Source: Streptomyces sp. CBMA123 (GTDB lineage Bacteria; Actinomycetota; Actinomycetes; Streptomycetales; Streptomycetaceae). Taken from it: a stretch of 48,176 nucleotides of DNA. Of this stretch, positions 17,706 through 25,246 are shown piece by piece. The stretch's first letter is position 1. Each line of letters opens with the position of its first letter. The position numbers and the translations under genes are program-made. Under the pieces are notes generated by a model that saw only the letters and a program-made list of their open reading frames with translations, was not told the origin of the DNA and did no database searches. Location of the stretch: NCBI RefSeq assembly GCF_014596465.1, contig NZ_MECK01000368.1:1-48176 (forward strand), in the 5' to 3' direction.

Positions 17706-17809
17706 CCGCTCAGTCCCGCAGCCGCTCAGCCACTCAGTCCCGCAGCCACTGAGCCCCTCAGCCGCTCAGTCCCGCAGCCATTGAGTCACTCAGCCACTCA
17801 GCCACTCGG
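17706..17809. repeat. 8-bp degenerate tandem repeat, 13 copies
   Basis: Thirteen consecutive octamers run from 17706 to 17809, mostly CCGCTCAG, CCACTCAG or TCCCGCAG. They fill the gap between the Rieske stop and the FMN reductase ribosome site. The units contain TCAG/TGAG, giving stop codons in several frames. Confidence 0.88.
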
Positions 17810-17822
17810 AGGAGGATCTGCC

Positions 17823-18380
17823 ATGGCCCACGTGCTGTCCCTCTCGGGAAGTCCGTCCGCGACGTCCCGCACCACCGCCCTGCTGCGCCACCTCGGCACC
17901 CGTCTCACCGCCCACGGCCACCGGGTGACGCCCCTGGAGGTCCGGTCCCTGCCGGCCGAGGCACTGCTCGGCGCCGACCCCCGGCACCCCGCCATCGCGG
18001 CGGTGGCCGAACTCTTCGAGGCGGCCGACGGGATCGTGGTCGGCACGCCCGTCTACAAGGCCGCCTACTCCGGTCTGCTGAAGTCCCTGCTCGACCTGCT
18101 GCCGCAGTACGCCCTCGCCGGGAAGGTGGTGCTGCCGCTGGCCACCGGCGGCACCACCGCGCACGTGCTGGCGATCGACTACGCGCTGCGCCCGGTGCTC
18201 ACCTCGATGGGCGCCGCGCAGGTCACCCCCGGCTGGTTCACCCTCGACCGCGAGATCACCGTGCGCGAGGACGGCACGGTGACGGTCGCCGAGCCGGCCG
18301 CCGACGCCCTGGCCCAGGTCACCGACCAGTTCTCCGTCGCCCTCGGCGGGCGCGCCGCGCTGTCCGCGGCCTCCGCCTGA
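17823..18380 (+). CDS. NADPH-dependent FMN reductase (SsuE-like)
   Basis: A 185-residue flavodoxin-fold reductase. It opens with LSLSGSPSATSRT, a phosphate-binding loop of the NADPH:FMN reductase family, and carries GTPVYKAAYSGLLKSLLDLL, the conserved core of SsuE-like proteins. These enzymes supply reduced FMN to a partner oxygenase. In this operon it may feed electrons to the Rieske oxygenase or to an unseen flavin-dependent oxygenase. The ribosome site GGAGGAGG is strong, about 8 bases before the ATG. It lies after the 8-bp repeat array and 26 bp before the PurC-like gene. Confidence 0.9.
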   Translation: MAHVLSLSGSPSATSRTTALLRHLGTRLTAHGHRVTPLEVRSLPAEALLGADPRHPAIAAVAELFEAADGIVVGTPVYKAAYSGLLKSLLDLLPQYALAGKVVLPLATGGTTAHVLAIDYALRPVLTSMGAAQVTPGWFTLDREITVREDGTVTVAEPAADALAQVTDQFSVALGGRAALSAASA

Positions 18381-18406
18381 GCCCGCCCCTATCTGTTGGA
18401 GTACCT

Positions 18407-19408
18407 GTGAAGCGCTGGTCCACCAAGGACTTGGAAATCCTCCGCCCGCCGGCCGACGGCCGCCCCGGTGACGGCATCCTCACCTTCACCGACCGCTACT
18501 CGGTGTACGACTTCGGCGTGATGCCGGACGAGATCCCCGGCAAGGGCATCGCCTCCGCCACCATGGCCGTCCACTCCTTCGGGCTGCTCGAAGCGGCCGG
18601 CGTGTCGACCCACTTCGTGGAGCAGGTGGACGAGCGCTCGCTGCGCATCCGGCTGCTGGACATCGACCTCCTGGGCCGCCACGCCGCCACCGGCCCGGCC
18701 GGGATGATCCCGCTCCAGGTGGTCTACCGCAACGCGCTGCCGCGCGAGTCCTCCGTTCACCGCCGCACCGCCGCGGGCACCCTGGACCGGGCGCTGGTGC
18801 CCCCGTACGGCGCCGACGGTGCGCCGTGGCTGGCCGCCCCGATGGTGGAGTTCACCACCAAGTTCGAGGAGACCGACCGCTTCGTCACCGCCGAGGAGGC
18901 CGCCCTGGTCGGCCGGGTCACCCCCGGTGACCTGGCCGGGATCGCCGAACTGACCCGCACCGTCGCCGGGGTCCTGACCGCCCACGCGGACGCGGTCGGG
19001 CTGCGGCTCGCGGACGGCAAGGCCGAGTACGGCTTCGACGAGCACCGCCGTCCGCTGCTGATCGACCACGTCGGCACCCCGGACGAGAACCGCTTCTACT
19101 TCCACGGGACCCCGGTCTGCAAGGAGTTGCTGCGGCTGCTCCACCCCGGGCTGCGCGACCAGGTGCAGGAGGCCGTGCGCAACGGCACGCCCCGCTCCGA
19201 GTGGCCGCCCCCGGAGCCGCTCAGCGACCGGCTGGTGACGGCAACCGCCGAGGTCTACCATGCGCTCACCGCGCTGTGGACGGGCGGCCGCCCGGACACC
19301 CCGCAGCCCGAGCGACGGCTGGCCGCGGCGGTCGAGGAGTTCCACTCCTCGCTGCCCGCACCGCAGTTGCTGGAGCGGGTCGGGCTGGTCGGGACTTCGA
19401 ACAACTAG
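18407..19408 (+). CDS. SAICAR synthetase-like (PurC family) ligase
   Basis: A 333-residue PurC-type enzyme. Recognisable family segments include FTDRYSVYDFGVMPDEIPGK, VDERSLRIRLLDIDLL, PLQVVYRNALPRESS, PMVEFTTKFEETDR and LADGKAEYGFDE. PurC joins aspartate to an imidazole carboxylate with ATP. Beside the ForT-like and PurB-like genes it most likely adds aspartate to a ring carboxylate of the C-nucleotide, leaving a carboxamide after PurB-type elimination. The N-terminal ATP-binding loop is divergent (WSTKDLEI). GTG start at 18407 with GGAG 8 bases upstream; the next gene begins 10 bp after the stop. Confidence 0.88.
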   Translation: MKRWSTKDLEILRPPADGRPGDGILTFTDRYSVYDFGVMPDEIPGKGIASATMAVHSFGLLEAAGVSTHFVEQVDERSLRIRLLDIDLLGRHAATGPAGMIPLQVVYRNALPRESSVHRRTAAGTLDRALVPPYGADGAPWLAAPMVEFTTKFEETDRFVTAEEAALVGRVTPGDLAGIAELTRTVAGVLTAHADAVGLRLADGKAEYGFDEHRRPLLIDHVGTPDENRFYFHGTPVCKELLRLLHPGLRDQVQEAVRNGTPRSEWPPPEPLSDRLVTATAEVYHALTALWTGGRPDTPQPERRLAAAVEEFHSSLPAPQLLERVGLVGTSNN

Positions 19409-19418
19409 GGTACGGAAC

Positions 19419-22247
19419 ATGAGAGTTGGGGACGTGGCCGAGCCGGGGGACGTGGCCGAGCCGGGTGAGGCGACCGCCGCACTCCGCCGCGCCGGGGTCG
19501 AGGCGGACGGCTCCACGCGCCGCCGGGCGGAGTACTCCAGCGACGCCTCGCTCTACCGGATCGTCCCCGCCGCCGTCGCGTTCCCGCGCGGCGCCGACGA
19601 GGTGGCGGCGGCGCTGGACGTCTGCCGCTCGCTCGGCGTTCCGCTGACGGCCCGGGGCGCCGGTACGTCGATCGCCGGGAACGCGGTCGGCCCCGGCGTC
19701 GTCCTGGACTTCTCCCGCCACCTCAACCGGGTGCACGGGATCGACCCGGAGACCCGAACCGCCGTGGTGGACCCGGGAGTCGTCCTGGACGACCTGCAAC
19801 GGGCCGCCGCCGCCCACGGCCTGCGCTTCGGCCCCGACCCGTCCACCCACAGCCGCTGCACGATCGGCGGGATGATCGGCAACAACGCCTGCGGCTCCCG
19901 GGCGCTCGGCTACGGGCGCACCGCCGACAACGTGGTCGAGCTGGACGTGGTCACCGGCACCGGCGAACGCCTCACCGCCCGCAAGGGCGCGGACCCCTCC
20001 GGCTCGCCGACCCTCACCGCGCTCTCCCGCGTGGTGCAGGGCCGGCTGGCCGTCATCCGCACCGAACTCGGCCGGTTCGGGCGGCAGGTGTCCGGCTACT
20101 CCCTCGAACACCTACTGCCGGAAAGGGGTTTCGACCTCCCGGCCGCCCTCGCCGGCTCCGAGGGCACCCTCGGGGTGCTGCTCGGGGCCCGGCTGCGGCT
20201 CACCGCCGTCCCCGCCGCGACCGCGCTGGCGGTGCTGGGCTACCCCGACATGGCCGGCGCCGCCGACGACGTCCCCCGGCTGCTGCCCTGCGAGCCGGTC
20301 GCCGTCGAGGGCCTGGACCGGCGCATCGTCGACATCGTCCGCGGTCTGCGCGGCTCCGCCGCCCTGCCGCAACTGCCGCGCGGCGGCGGCTGGTTGCTGG
20401 TCGAGGTGGCGGGCGACACCGCGGAGGAGGCCCGCGCGGGCGCGGCCCGGGTGATCGCCGCCGCCGGGGCGCTGGACTCCCGGCTGATCACCGACGCGGC
20501 GGAGGCCGCGGCGCTGTGGCGGATCCGCGAGGACGGCGCCGGCCTGGTCGCCCGCACCGGCCGCGCCCACCCCGGCTGGGAGGACGCCGCCGTTCCGCCC
20601 GACCGACTCGGCGCCTACCTGCGCGAGTTCGAGGCACTGCTGACCGACCACGGCCTCACCGGCATCCCGTACGGCCACTTCGGCGACGGCTGCGTCCACG
20701 TCCGGCTCGACTTCCCGCTCGAACGGCCGGGCGGCCCGGCCGTGTTCCGGGCCTTCCTGGAACAGGCCGCGCAACTGGTCGGCCGGCACGGCGGTTCGAT
20801 GTCCGGCGAGCACGGCGACGGCCGCGCCCGCGGCGAACTCCTGCCCCACATGTACTCCCCCGCCGCACTGGAGGCCTTCGGCGCGGTCAAGGCCGTCTTC
20901 GACCCCGACGGCCTGCTCAACCCCGGCGTCCTGGTGCACCCGGCCCCGCTGGACGCCGACCTCCGCCTCCCCGCCGCCGCCCCGCTGCGCATCGGTCTCG
21001 GACTCGCCCACCACCGGGACGACGGCGACTTCACCCGGGCCGTCCACCGCTGCACCGGCGTCGGCAAGTGCCGGGCGAGCAGCCCCGCCCCGGACTCCGT
21101 GATGTGCCCGAGCTACCTGGCCACCCGGGACGAGAAGGACTCCACCCGGGGCCGTGCCCGGGTGCTCCAGGAGATGGTCAACGGCACGCTGGTGCAAGGC
21201 TGGCAGGCCCCCGAACTCGCCGAGGCACTGGACCTCTGCCTGGCCTGCAAGGGCTGCTCCTCCGACTGCCCCAGCGGCGTCGACATGGCCTCCTACAAGG
21301 CCGAGTACCTCCACCAGCGCTACCGCGGCCGGCTGCGCCCCGCCTCCCACTACTCGCTCGGCCTGCTCCCGTACTGGGCCCGCCTCGCCGCCCTCGCCCC
21401 GGGGCTCACCAACCGCGCCCTGGCCGGGCCGCTCGGCCGGCTGGGCCGACGGGCCGCCGGAGTGGACCCGCGCCGGGAGCTGCCGCGGTTCGCCCCGCGC
21501 ACCTTCCGCCAGTGGTTCGCCGCCCGCCCGCGACCGGCGTCCACCGGCGACCCGGTGCTGCTCTGGGTCGACACCTTCACCAACCACTTCGCCCCGCAGG
21601 TCGGCCAGGCCGCCGTACGGGTCCTCGAAGGGGCCGGCTACCAGGTGCGGATCCCGGACCGGCAGCTCTGCTGCGGCCTCACCACCATCAGCACCGGACA
21701 GCTGGACCTCGCCCGCCGCACCCTCGGCCGCAGCGTCGCCGCCCTGGCCCCGCACGCCGAGGCGGGCATCCCGGTCGTCGGGCTGGAACCGTCCTGCACC
21801 GCGGTCTTCCGCGGCGACGCCGCCGAACTCCTGGGCGCCACACCGGCCGTGGCGGCCGTCGCGCGCGCCACCCGCACCCTGGCCGAGCTGCTCACCGACA
21901 CCCCCGGCTGGACGCCCCCGCCGCTCACCGGCACCCAGGTCGTCGCCCAGCCGCACTGCCACCACCGCGCCGTCCTGGGCTGGTCCGCCGACCGCGAGCT
22001 GCTCACCCGGGCGGGCGCCACCGTTCAGGCGGTCGACGGCTGTTGCGGGCTGGCCGGGAACTTCGGCGCCGAGCGCGGCCACTACGAGACCAGTGTGCGG
22101 GTCGCCGAGACCTCCCTGCTGCCCGCCGTCCGCGCCGCCGGGCCGGACACCGACCTGCTCGCCGACGGCTTCTCCTGCCGCACCCAACTCGACCAGCTCG
22201 CCCACCGCGAGAGCCTCCACCTCGCCGAACTTCTGGACCGCAGATGA
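19419..22247 (+). CDS. GlcD/GlcF-type FAD- and Fe-S-dependent 2-hydroxyacid oxidase
   Basis: A 942-residue fusion. Residues ~35-520 are a PCMH-type FAD domain (RGAGTSIAGNAVGPG; IGNNACGSRALGYGRT) with the D-lactate dehydrogenase-type C-terminal cap (GHFGDGCVHVRL, SGEHGDGRARG). The rest carries Fe-S cysteines (CLACKGCSSDCPSG and an upstream CTGVGKC...CPSY set) and the CCG-type repeats of GlcF (LCCGLTT, CCGLAGNFG). Such proteins oxidise D-lactate, glycolate or 2-hydroxyglutarate and pass electrons to quinone or another carrier. The first codons contain a duplicated GDVAEP. The gene overlaps the kinase gene by ATGA, so it is coupled to it; its substrate in this pathway is unknown. Confidence 0.88.
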   Translation: MRVGDVAEPGDVAEPGEATAALRRAGVEADGSTRRRAEYSSDASLYRIVPAAVAFPRGADEVAAALDVCRSLGVPLTARGAGTSIAGNAVGPGVVLDFSRHLNRVHGIDPETRTAVVDPGVVLDDLQRAAAAHGLRFGPDPSTHSRCTIGGMIGNNACGSRALGYGRTADNVVELDVVTGTGERLTARKGADPSGSPTLTALSRVVQGRLAVIRTELGRFGRQVSGYSLEHLLPERGFDLPAALAGSEGTLGVLLGARLRLTAVPAATALAVLGYPDMAGAADDVPRLLPCEPVAVEGLDRRIVDIVRGLRGSAALPQLPRGGGWLLVEVAGDTAEEARAGAARVIAAAGALDSRLITDAAEAAALWRIREDGAGLVARTGRAHPGWEDAAVPPDRLGAYLREFEALLTDHGLTGIPYGHFGDGCVHVRLDFPLERPGGPAVFRAFLEQAAQLVGRHGGSMSGEHGDGRARGELLPHMYSPAALEAFGAVKAVFDPDGLLNPGVLVHPAPLDADLRLPAAAPLRIGLGLAHHRDDGDFTRAVHRCTGVGKCRASSPAPDSVMCPSYLATRDEKDSTRGRARVLQEMVNGTLVQGWQAPELAEALDLCLACKGCSSDCPSGVDMASYKAEYLHQRYRGRLRPASHYSLGLLPYWARLAALAPGLTNRALAGPLGRLGRRAAGVDPRRELPRFAPRTFRQWFAARPRPASTGDPVLLWVDTFTNHFAPQVGQAAVRVLEGAGYQVRIPDRQLCCGLTTISTGQLDLARRTLGRSVAALAPHAEAGIPVVGLEPSCTAVFRGDAAELLGATPAVAAVARATRTLAELLTDTPGWTPPPLTGTQVVAQPHCHHRAVLGWSADRELLTRAGATVQAVDGCCGLAGNFGAERGHYETSVRVAETSLLPAVRAAGPDTDLLADGFSCRTQLDQLAHRESLHLAELLDRR
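19431..19465. repeat. In-frame 18-bp duplication at the 5' end of the oxidase gene
   Basis: GACGTGGCCGAGCCGGG occurs at 19431-19447 and 19449-19465, encoding GDVAEP twice near residue 4. It lies before the recognisable FAD domain and is probably tolerated variation. Confidence 0.8.
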
Positions 22248-23164
22248 CCACCGAGCGCCCCCTGCTGATAGGCACCGTCACCCTCGACTACCTCCACGAG
22301 GGCCCGATCGGCCGCGCCCTGCCGCCCGCGGCCCTGCAGTGGGGCGGCGTCATCCACAACGTCGCATGCGCGATGGCCGCCCGCGGCAGCGACCCGCTCT
22401 TCCTCACCGCCGAGTACACCGGCGACCTCGCCCCCGCCGTGGACGCGCACCTCGCCGCCCACGGCGTCGAGCGGATCGCCCTGCCCGCCCCGACCCCGCT
22501 GCCCCTGTTCGAGGCCCAGCTGGTGGACGGCTCGGTCATCGACATGCACTTCGTCGGCCAAGCGGCGCTCGACCTGCTCACTCCCGAACTGCTGGGCGCC
22601 CGGCCCGAGTTGTTCGACCAGGCCTCGGTCATCGTCTCCGGCACCGACAGCCACCCCGCCACCCTGGCCTGGCTGTGCGCCACCGCCCGCGAACGCGGCA
22701 TCCCGTTCTGGCTGCTCTCCGCCGACCCGACCGAAGTCCACAAGCTCGTCCCCGACGGCGAACAGGCGACCTTCGTCTCGCTCAACGCCCGTGAACTCTC
22801 GCTCTGGGCCGGCACCGAGCTGCCCGGCCTGCCCGGCCTGCCCCACGGGTCCGACCTGTCCGACCTGTCCGCGCACGAGGCGATCGCCGCCGCCCGCAAG
22901 CTCGTCGACTCCGACGGCCACGTGCTCGTCACCCTCGGCGCCCAGGGCTCCGTCCTCGTCCCCGGGGACGGCGGCGCCCTGCTGCACCAGCCCGCTCCCA
23001 CCGTCAACGGGCAGCCGCTCACCGTCGGCGCCGGCGACATCCTGTTCGCCTGCCTCCTCGCCGCCCGGCTCGCCCCCACCCCGTGGGCCGAGGCGCTCCG
23101 GGAGGCCGCCGCCCTGACCACGGCGTACCTGACCACGCCGACGTACGCCGCGCTGCGGCCGTAG
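22244..23164 (+). CDS. PfkB/ribokinase-family kinase
   Basis: A 306-residue PfkB-type sugar or nucleoside kinase. It shows WGGVIHNVACAMAARG in the N-terminal substrate region and the catalytic GAGD with Asp265 in VGAGDILFAC. The family phosphorylates ribose, nucleosides and related sugars. Its ATG overlaps the upstream TGA (ATGA), and a terminator hairpin follows at once, so it ends the rightward nucleoside operon. Possible roles are phosphorylating the C-nucleoside or salvaging ribose; the PRPP-fed ForT-like step already yields a 5'-phosphate, so its exact place is unclear. Confidence 0.85.
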   Translation: MTTERPLLIGTVTLDYLHEGPIGRALPPAALQWGGVIHNVACAMAARGSDPLFLTAEYTGDLAPAVDAHLAAHGVERIALPAPTPLPLFEAQLVDGSVIDMHFVGQAALDLLTPELLGARPELFDQASVIVSGTDSHPATLAWLCATARERGIPFWLLSADPTEVHKLVPDGEQATFVSLNARELSLWAGTELPGLPGLPHGSDLSDLSAHEAIAAARKLVDSDGHVLVTLGAQGSVLVPGDGGALLHQPAPTVNGQPLTVGAGDILFACLLAARLAPTPWAEALREAAALTTAYLTTPTYAALRP

Positions 23165-23165
23165 G

Positions 23166-23189
23166 GCCGGCCCCCAGGGGGGGGCCGGC
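23166..23189 (+). terminator. Hairpin terminator after the kinase gene
   Basis: A 10-bp perfect GC stem (23166-23175 with 23180-23189) and a 4-base loop begin one base after the stop codon. No T tract follows. Confidence 0.8.
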
Positions 23190-23221
23190 GCCCGCCCCGG
23201 CACCCCCCGACAAACGGCACT

Positions 23222-23248
23222 TTGACATTCCGCTTTTAGTCGTACAGT
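23222..23248 (+). promoter_or_regulatory. Candidate sigma-70-like promoter for leader peptide and ABC operon
   Basis: TTGACA at 23222-23227 is a perfect -35 hexamer. TACAGT at 23243-23248 fits TANNNT as a -10 with a 15-bp spacer, in an unusually AT-rich patch. Transcription would start about 23254-23257, at or just before the ATG at 23258. Confidence 0.6.
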
Positions 23249-23257
23249 CTTTTCGGC

Positions 23258-23350
23258 ATGTCCGACCGTCACCCGATCCGCTGCGCCGCCATCGAGCTGG
23301 CGCTGATCGGCGTGGCCGCGCACTGCGTCGCCGACAACCTCTGTCGCTGA
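23258..23350 (+). CDS. Putative leaderless 30-residue leader peptide
   Basis: The predicted product is a 30-residue peptide beginning MSDRHPIRC and ending HCVADNLCR, with three cysteines, the last one penultimate. There is no ribosome site, but the likely transcription start abuts the ATG, which suits a leaderless mRNA. Actinomycete transporter operons often carry such short upstream ORFs, some thought to sense cysteine or other amino acids by ribosome stalling. The ABC importer begins 145 bp downstream. Reality and mechanism are inferred from position and promoter. Confidence 0.55.
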   Translation: MSDRHPIRCAAIELALIGVAAHCVADNLCR

Positions 23351-23495
23351 ACCCGCCTGTCCCGAAGCGTTGCGGTGATCGCCGCCTCGGGGCGTCGCCC
23401 CTTCCCGCGGGCGCGGTGCCGTTCCCCTTTTCCCGAGGCCTCACTGCCGCCCGCCTTCCTCCGTACACCATCGGTAGCGAAAGGCCCCCTTTCCG

Positions 23496-25214
23496 ATGTC
23501 TCGAACCACCTTCAGCCCCCGCCGCCTCGCCGCGGCGACCGTCACCGTCGCCCTGGTCGCCGGAGCGGCGGCCTGCGGACCGAAGGCCGACGGCGGTGGG
23601 AGCACCGGCAAGGACGCGGCGCCGAAGCCGGGCGGCACCCTCACCGTCCTGAACCAGAACCCCCAGGACCAGTTCGACCCCGCGCGGCTCTACACCTCCG
23701 GCGGCGGCAACGTCCCCTCGCTGGTCTTCCGCACCCTCACCACCCGCAACCGGGCCGACGGCGCGGCCGGCACCAAGGTCGTCCCCGACCTCGCCACCGA
23801 CACCGGCACCTCCTCCGAGGGCGCCACGGTGTGGACGTACCACCTCAAGGACAACCTCAGCTACGAGGACGGCTCGCCGATCACCACCGCCGACATCAAG
23901 TACGGCATCGAGCGCTCCTTCGCCCCCGAACTCTCCGGCGGGGCACCCTATCTGAGGGACTGGCTGGTCGGCGCCGCCGACTACCAGGGTCCGTACCAGG
24001 GCGGCCGCGGCCTGGACGCCATCGAGACGCCGGACCAGAAGACCATCGTGTTCCACCTGAACAAGCCCGAGGGCGACTTCCCCTACCTGGCCACCCAGAC
24101 CCAGTTCGCCCCCGTCCCGCAGGCCAAGGACACCGGGACGAAGTACCAGGACCACCCCGTCTCCTCCGGCCCCTACCAGGTGGTCAAGAACGAGAACGAC
24201 GGCACCCACATCGTCCTCAAGCGCAACCCCCACTGGTCCACGGCGACGGACGACCAGCGCAAGGCGTACCCCGACACCATCGACGTGCAGTCCGGCCTCG
24301 ACCCGGCGGTGATCAACCAGCGGCTCGCCTCCGGCACCGGCGCCGACGCGGCCGCCGTCACCACCGACACCAACCTCGGCCCCTCCGAACTCGCCCAGGT
24401 GAAGGACGACAAGGCGCTCGCCGCCCGGGTCGGCACCGGCCACTTCGGCTACGTCAACTACCTGGCGTTCAACCCCAAGGTCAAGCCCTTCGACAACCCC
24501 AAGGTCCGACAGGCGATCGCCTACGCGCTCAACCGCACCTCGGTGGTCAACGCCGCCGGCGGCTCCTCGCTCGCCGAGGCCGCCACCACCTACCTGCCCG
24601 CCCAGGAGACCTTCGGGTACACGCCGTACGACCCGTTCCCGGCCGGCGCCACCGGCAACCCGGACAAGGCCAAGGAGCTGCTGAAGGAGGCCGGCTACCC
24701 GGACGGCCTGACCATCACGCTCACCCACTCCACCGAGTCCGGCAAGGGCTACGGACCCAACTTGGCCACCGCCGTCCAGGACGGTCTGAAGGCCGCCGGG
24801 ATCACCGTCCAGCTCGACGCCCTGGACGGCACCCGCTACTCCAAGACCATCCACACCGTCGGCACCGAGCCCGGCCTCTTCCTCTCCGGCTGGGGCGCCG
24901 ACTGGCCGTCCGGCGGCCCGTTCCTGGCGCCGATCTTCGACGGCCGGCAGATCGTCACCGACGGCTACAACTTCAACTCCGCCCAGCTGGACGACCCTTC
25001 GGTGAACGACGAGATCGACCAGATCAACAAGATCACCGACCACGCCGAGGCCGCCAAGCGCTGGGGCGCCCTGGACCAGCGGATCGGCGACCAGGCCCTG
25101 ACCGTCCCGCTGTTCCACCCGGTCTACAAGCGCCTCGCCGGCAAGGACGTCCGCAACGTCGTGATCAGCGACTGGACCGGCGTGCTGGACATCTCCCAGG
25201 TCGCGGTCAAGTAG
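23496..25214 (+). CDS. ABC importer substrate-binding lipoprotein (Opp/Dpp family)
   Basis: A 572-residue extracytoplasmic binding protein of the SBP_bac_5 family. The signal peptide has arginines at 10-11, a hydrophobic stretch and a relaxed lipobox ending at Cys near residue 28 (GAAAC), so it should be lipid-anchored outside the membrane. Family features include GGTLTVLNQN at the mature N-terminus, VWTYHLKDNLSYEDGSPITT and RQAIAYALNR. It is the first main gene of a four-gene operon with two permeases and a double ATPase. Likely ligands are peptides, though Opp-type systems also take nickel or glycosides; specificity cannot be read. Confidence 0.92.
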   Translation: MSRTTFSPRRLAAATVTVALVAGAAACGPKADGGGSTGKDAAPKPGGTLTVLNQNPQDQFDPARLYTSGGGNVPSLVFRTLTTRNRADGAAGTKVVPDLATDTGTSSEGATVWTYHLKDNLSYEDGSPITTADIKYGIERSFAPELSGGAPYLRDWLVGAADYQGPYQGGRGLDAIETPDQKTIVFHLNKPEGDFPYLATQTQFAPVPQAKDTGTKYQDHPVSSGPYQVVKNENDGTHIVLKRNPHWSTATDDQRKAYPDTIDVQSGLDPAVINQRLASGTGADAAAVTTDTNLGPSELAQVKDDKALAARVGTGHFGYVNYLAFNPKVKPFDNPKVRQAIAYALNRTSVVNAAGGSSLAEAATTYLPAQETFGYTPYDPFPAGATGNPDKAKELLKEAGYPDGLTITLTHSTESGKGYGPNLATAVQDGLKAAGITVQLDALDGTRYSKTIHTVGTEPGLFLSGWGADWPSGGPFLAPIFDGRQIVTDGYNFNSAQLDDPSVNDEIDQINKITDHAEAAKRWGALDQRIGDQALTVPLFHPVYKRLAGKDVRNVVISDWTGVLDISQVAVK

Positions 25215-25246
25215 CGGACGGCGACGGACGGATCGGTCGGACCACC

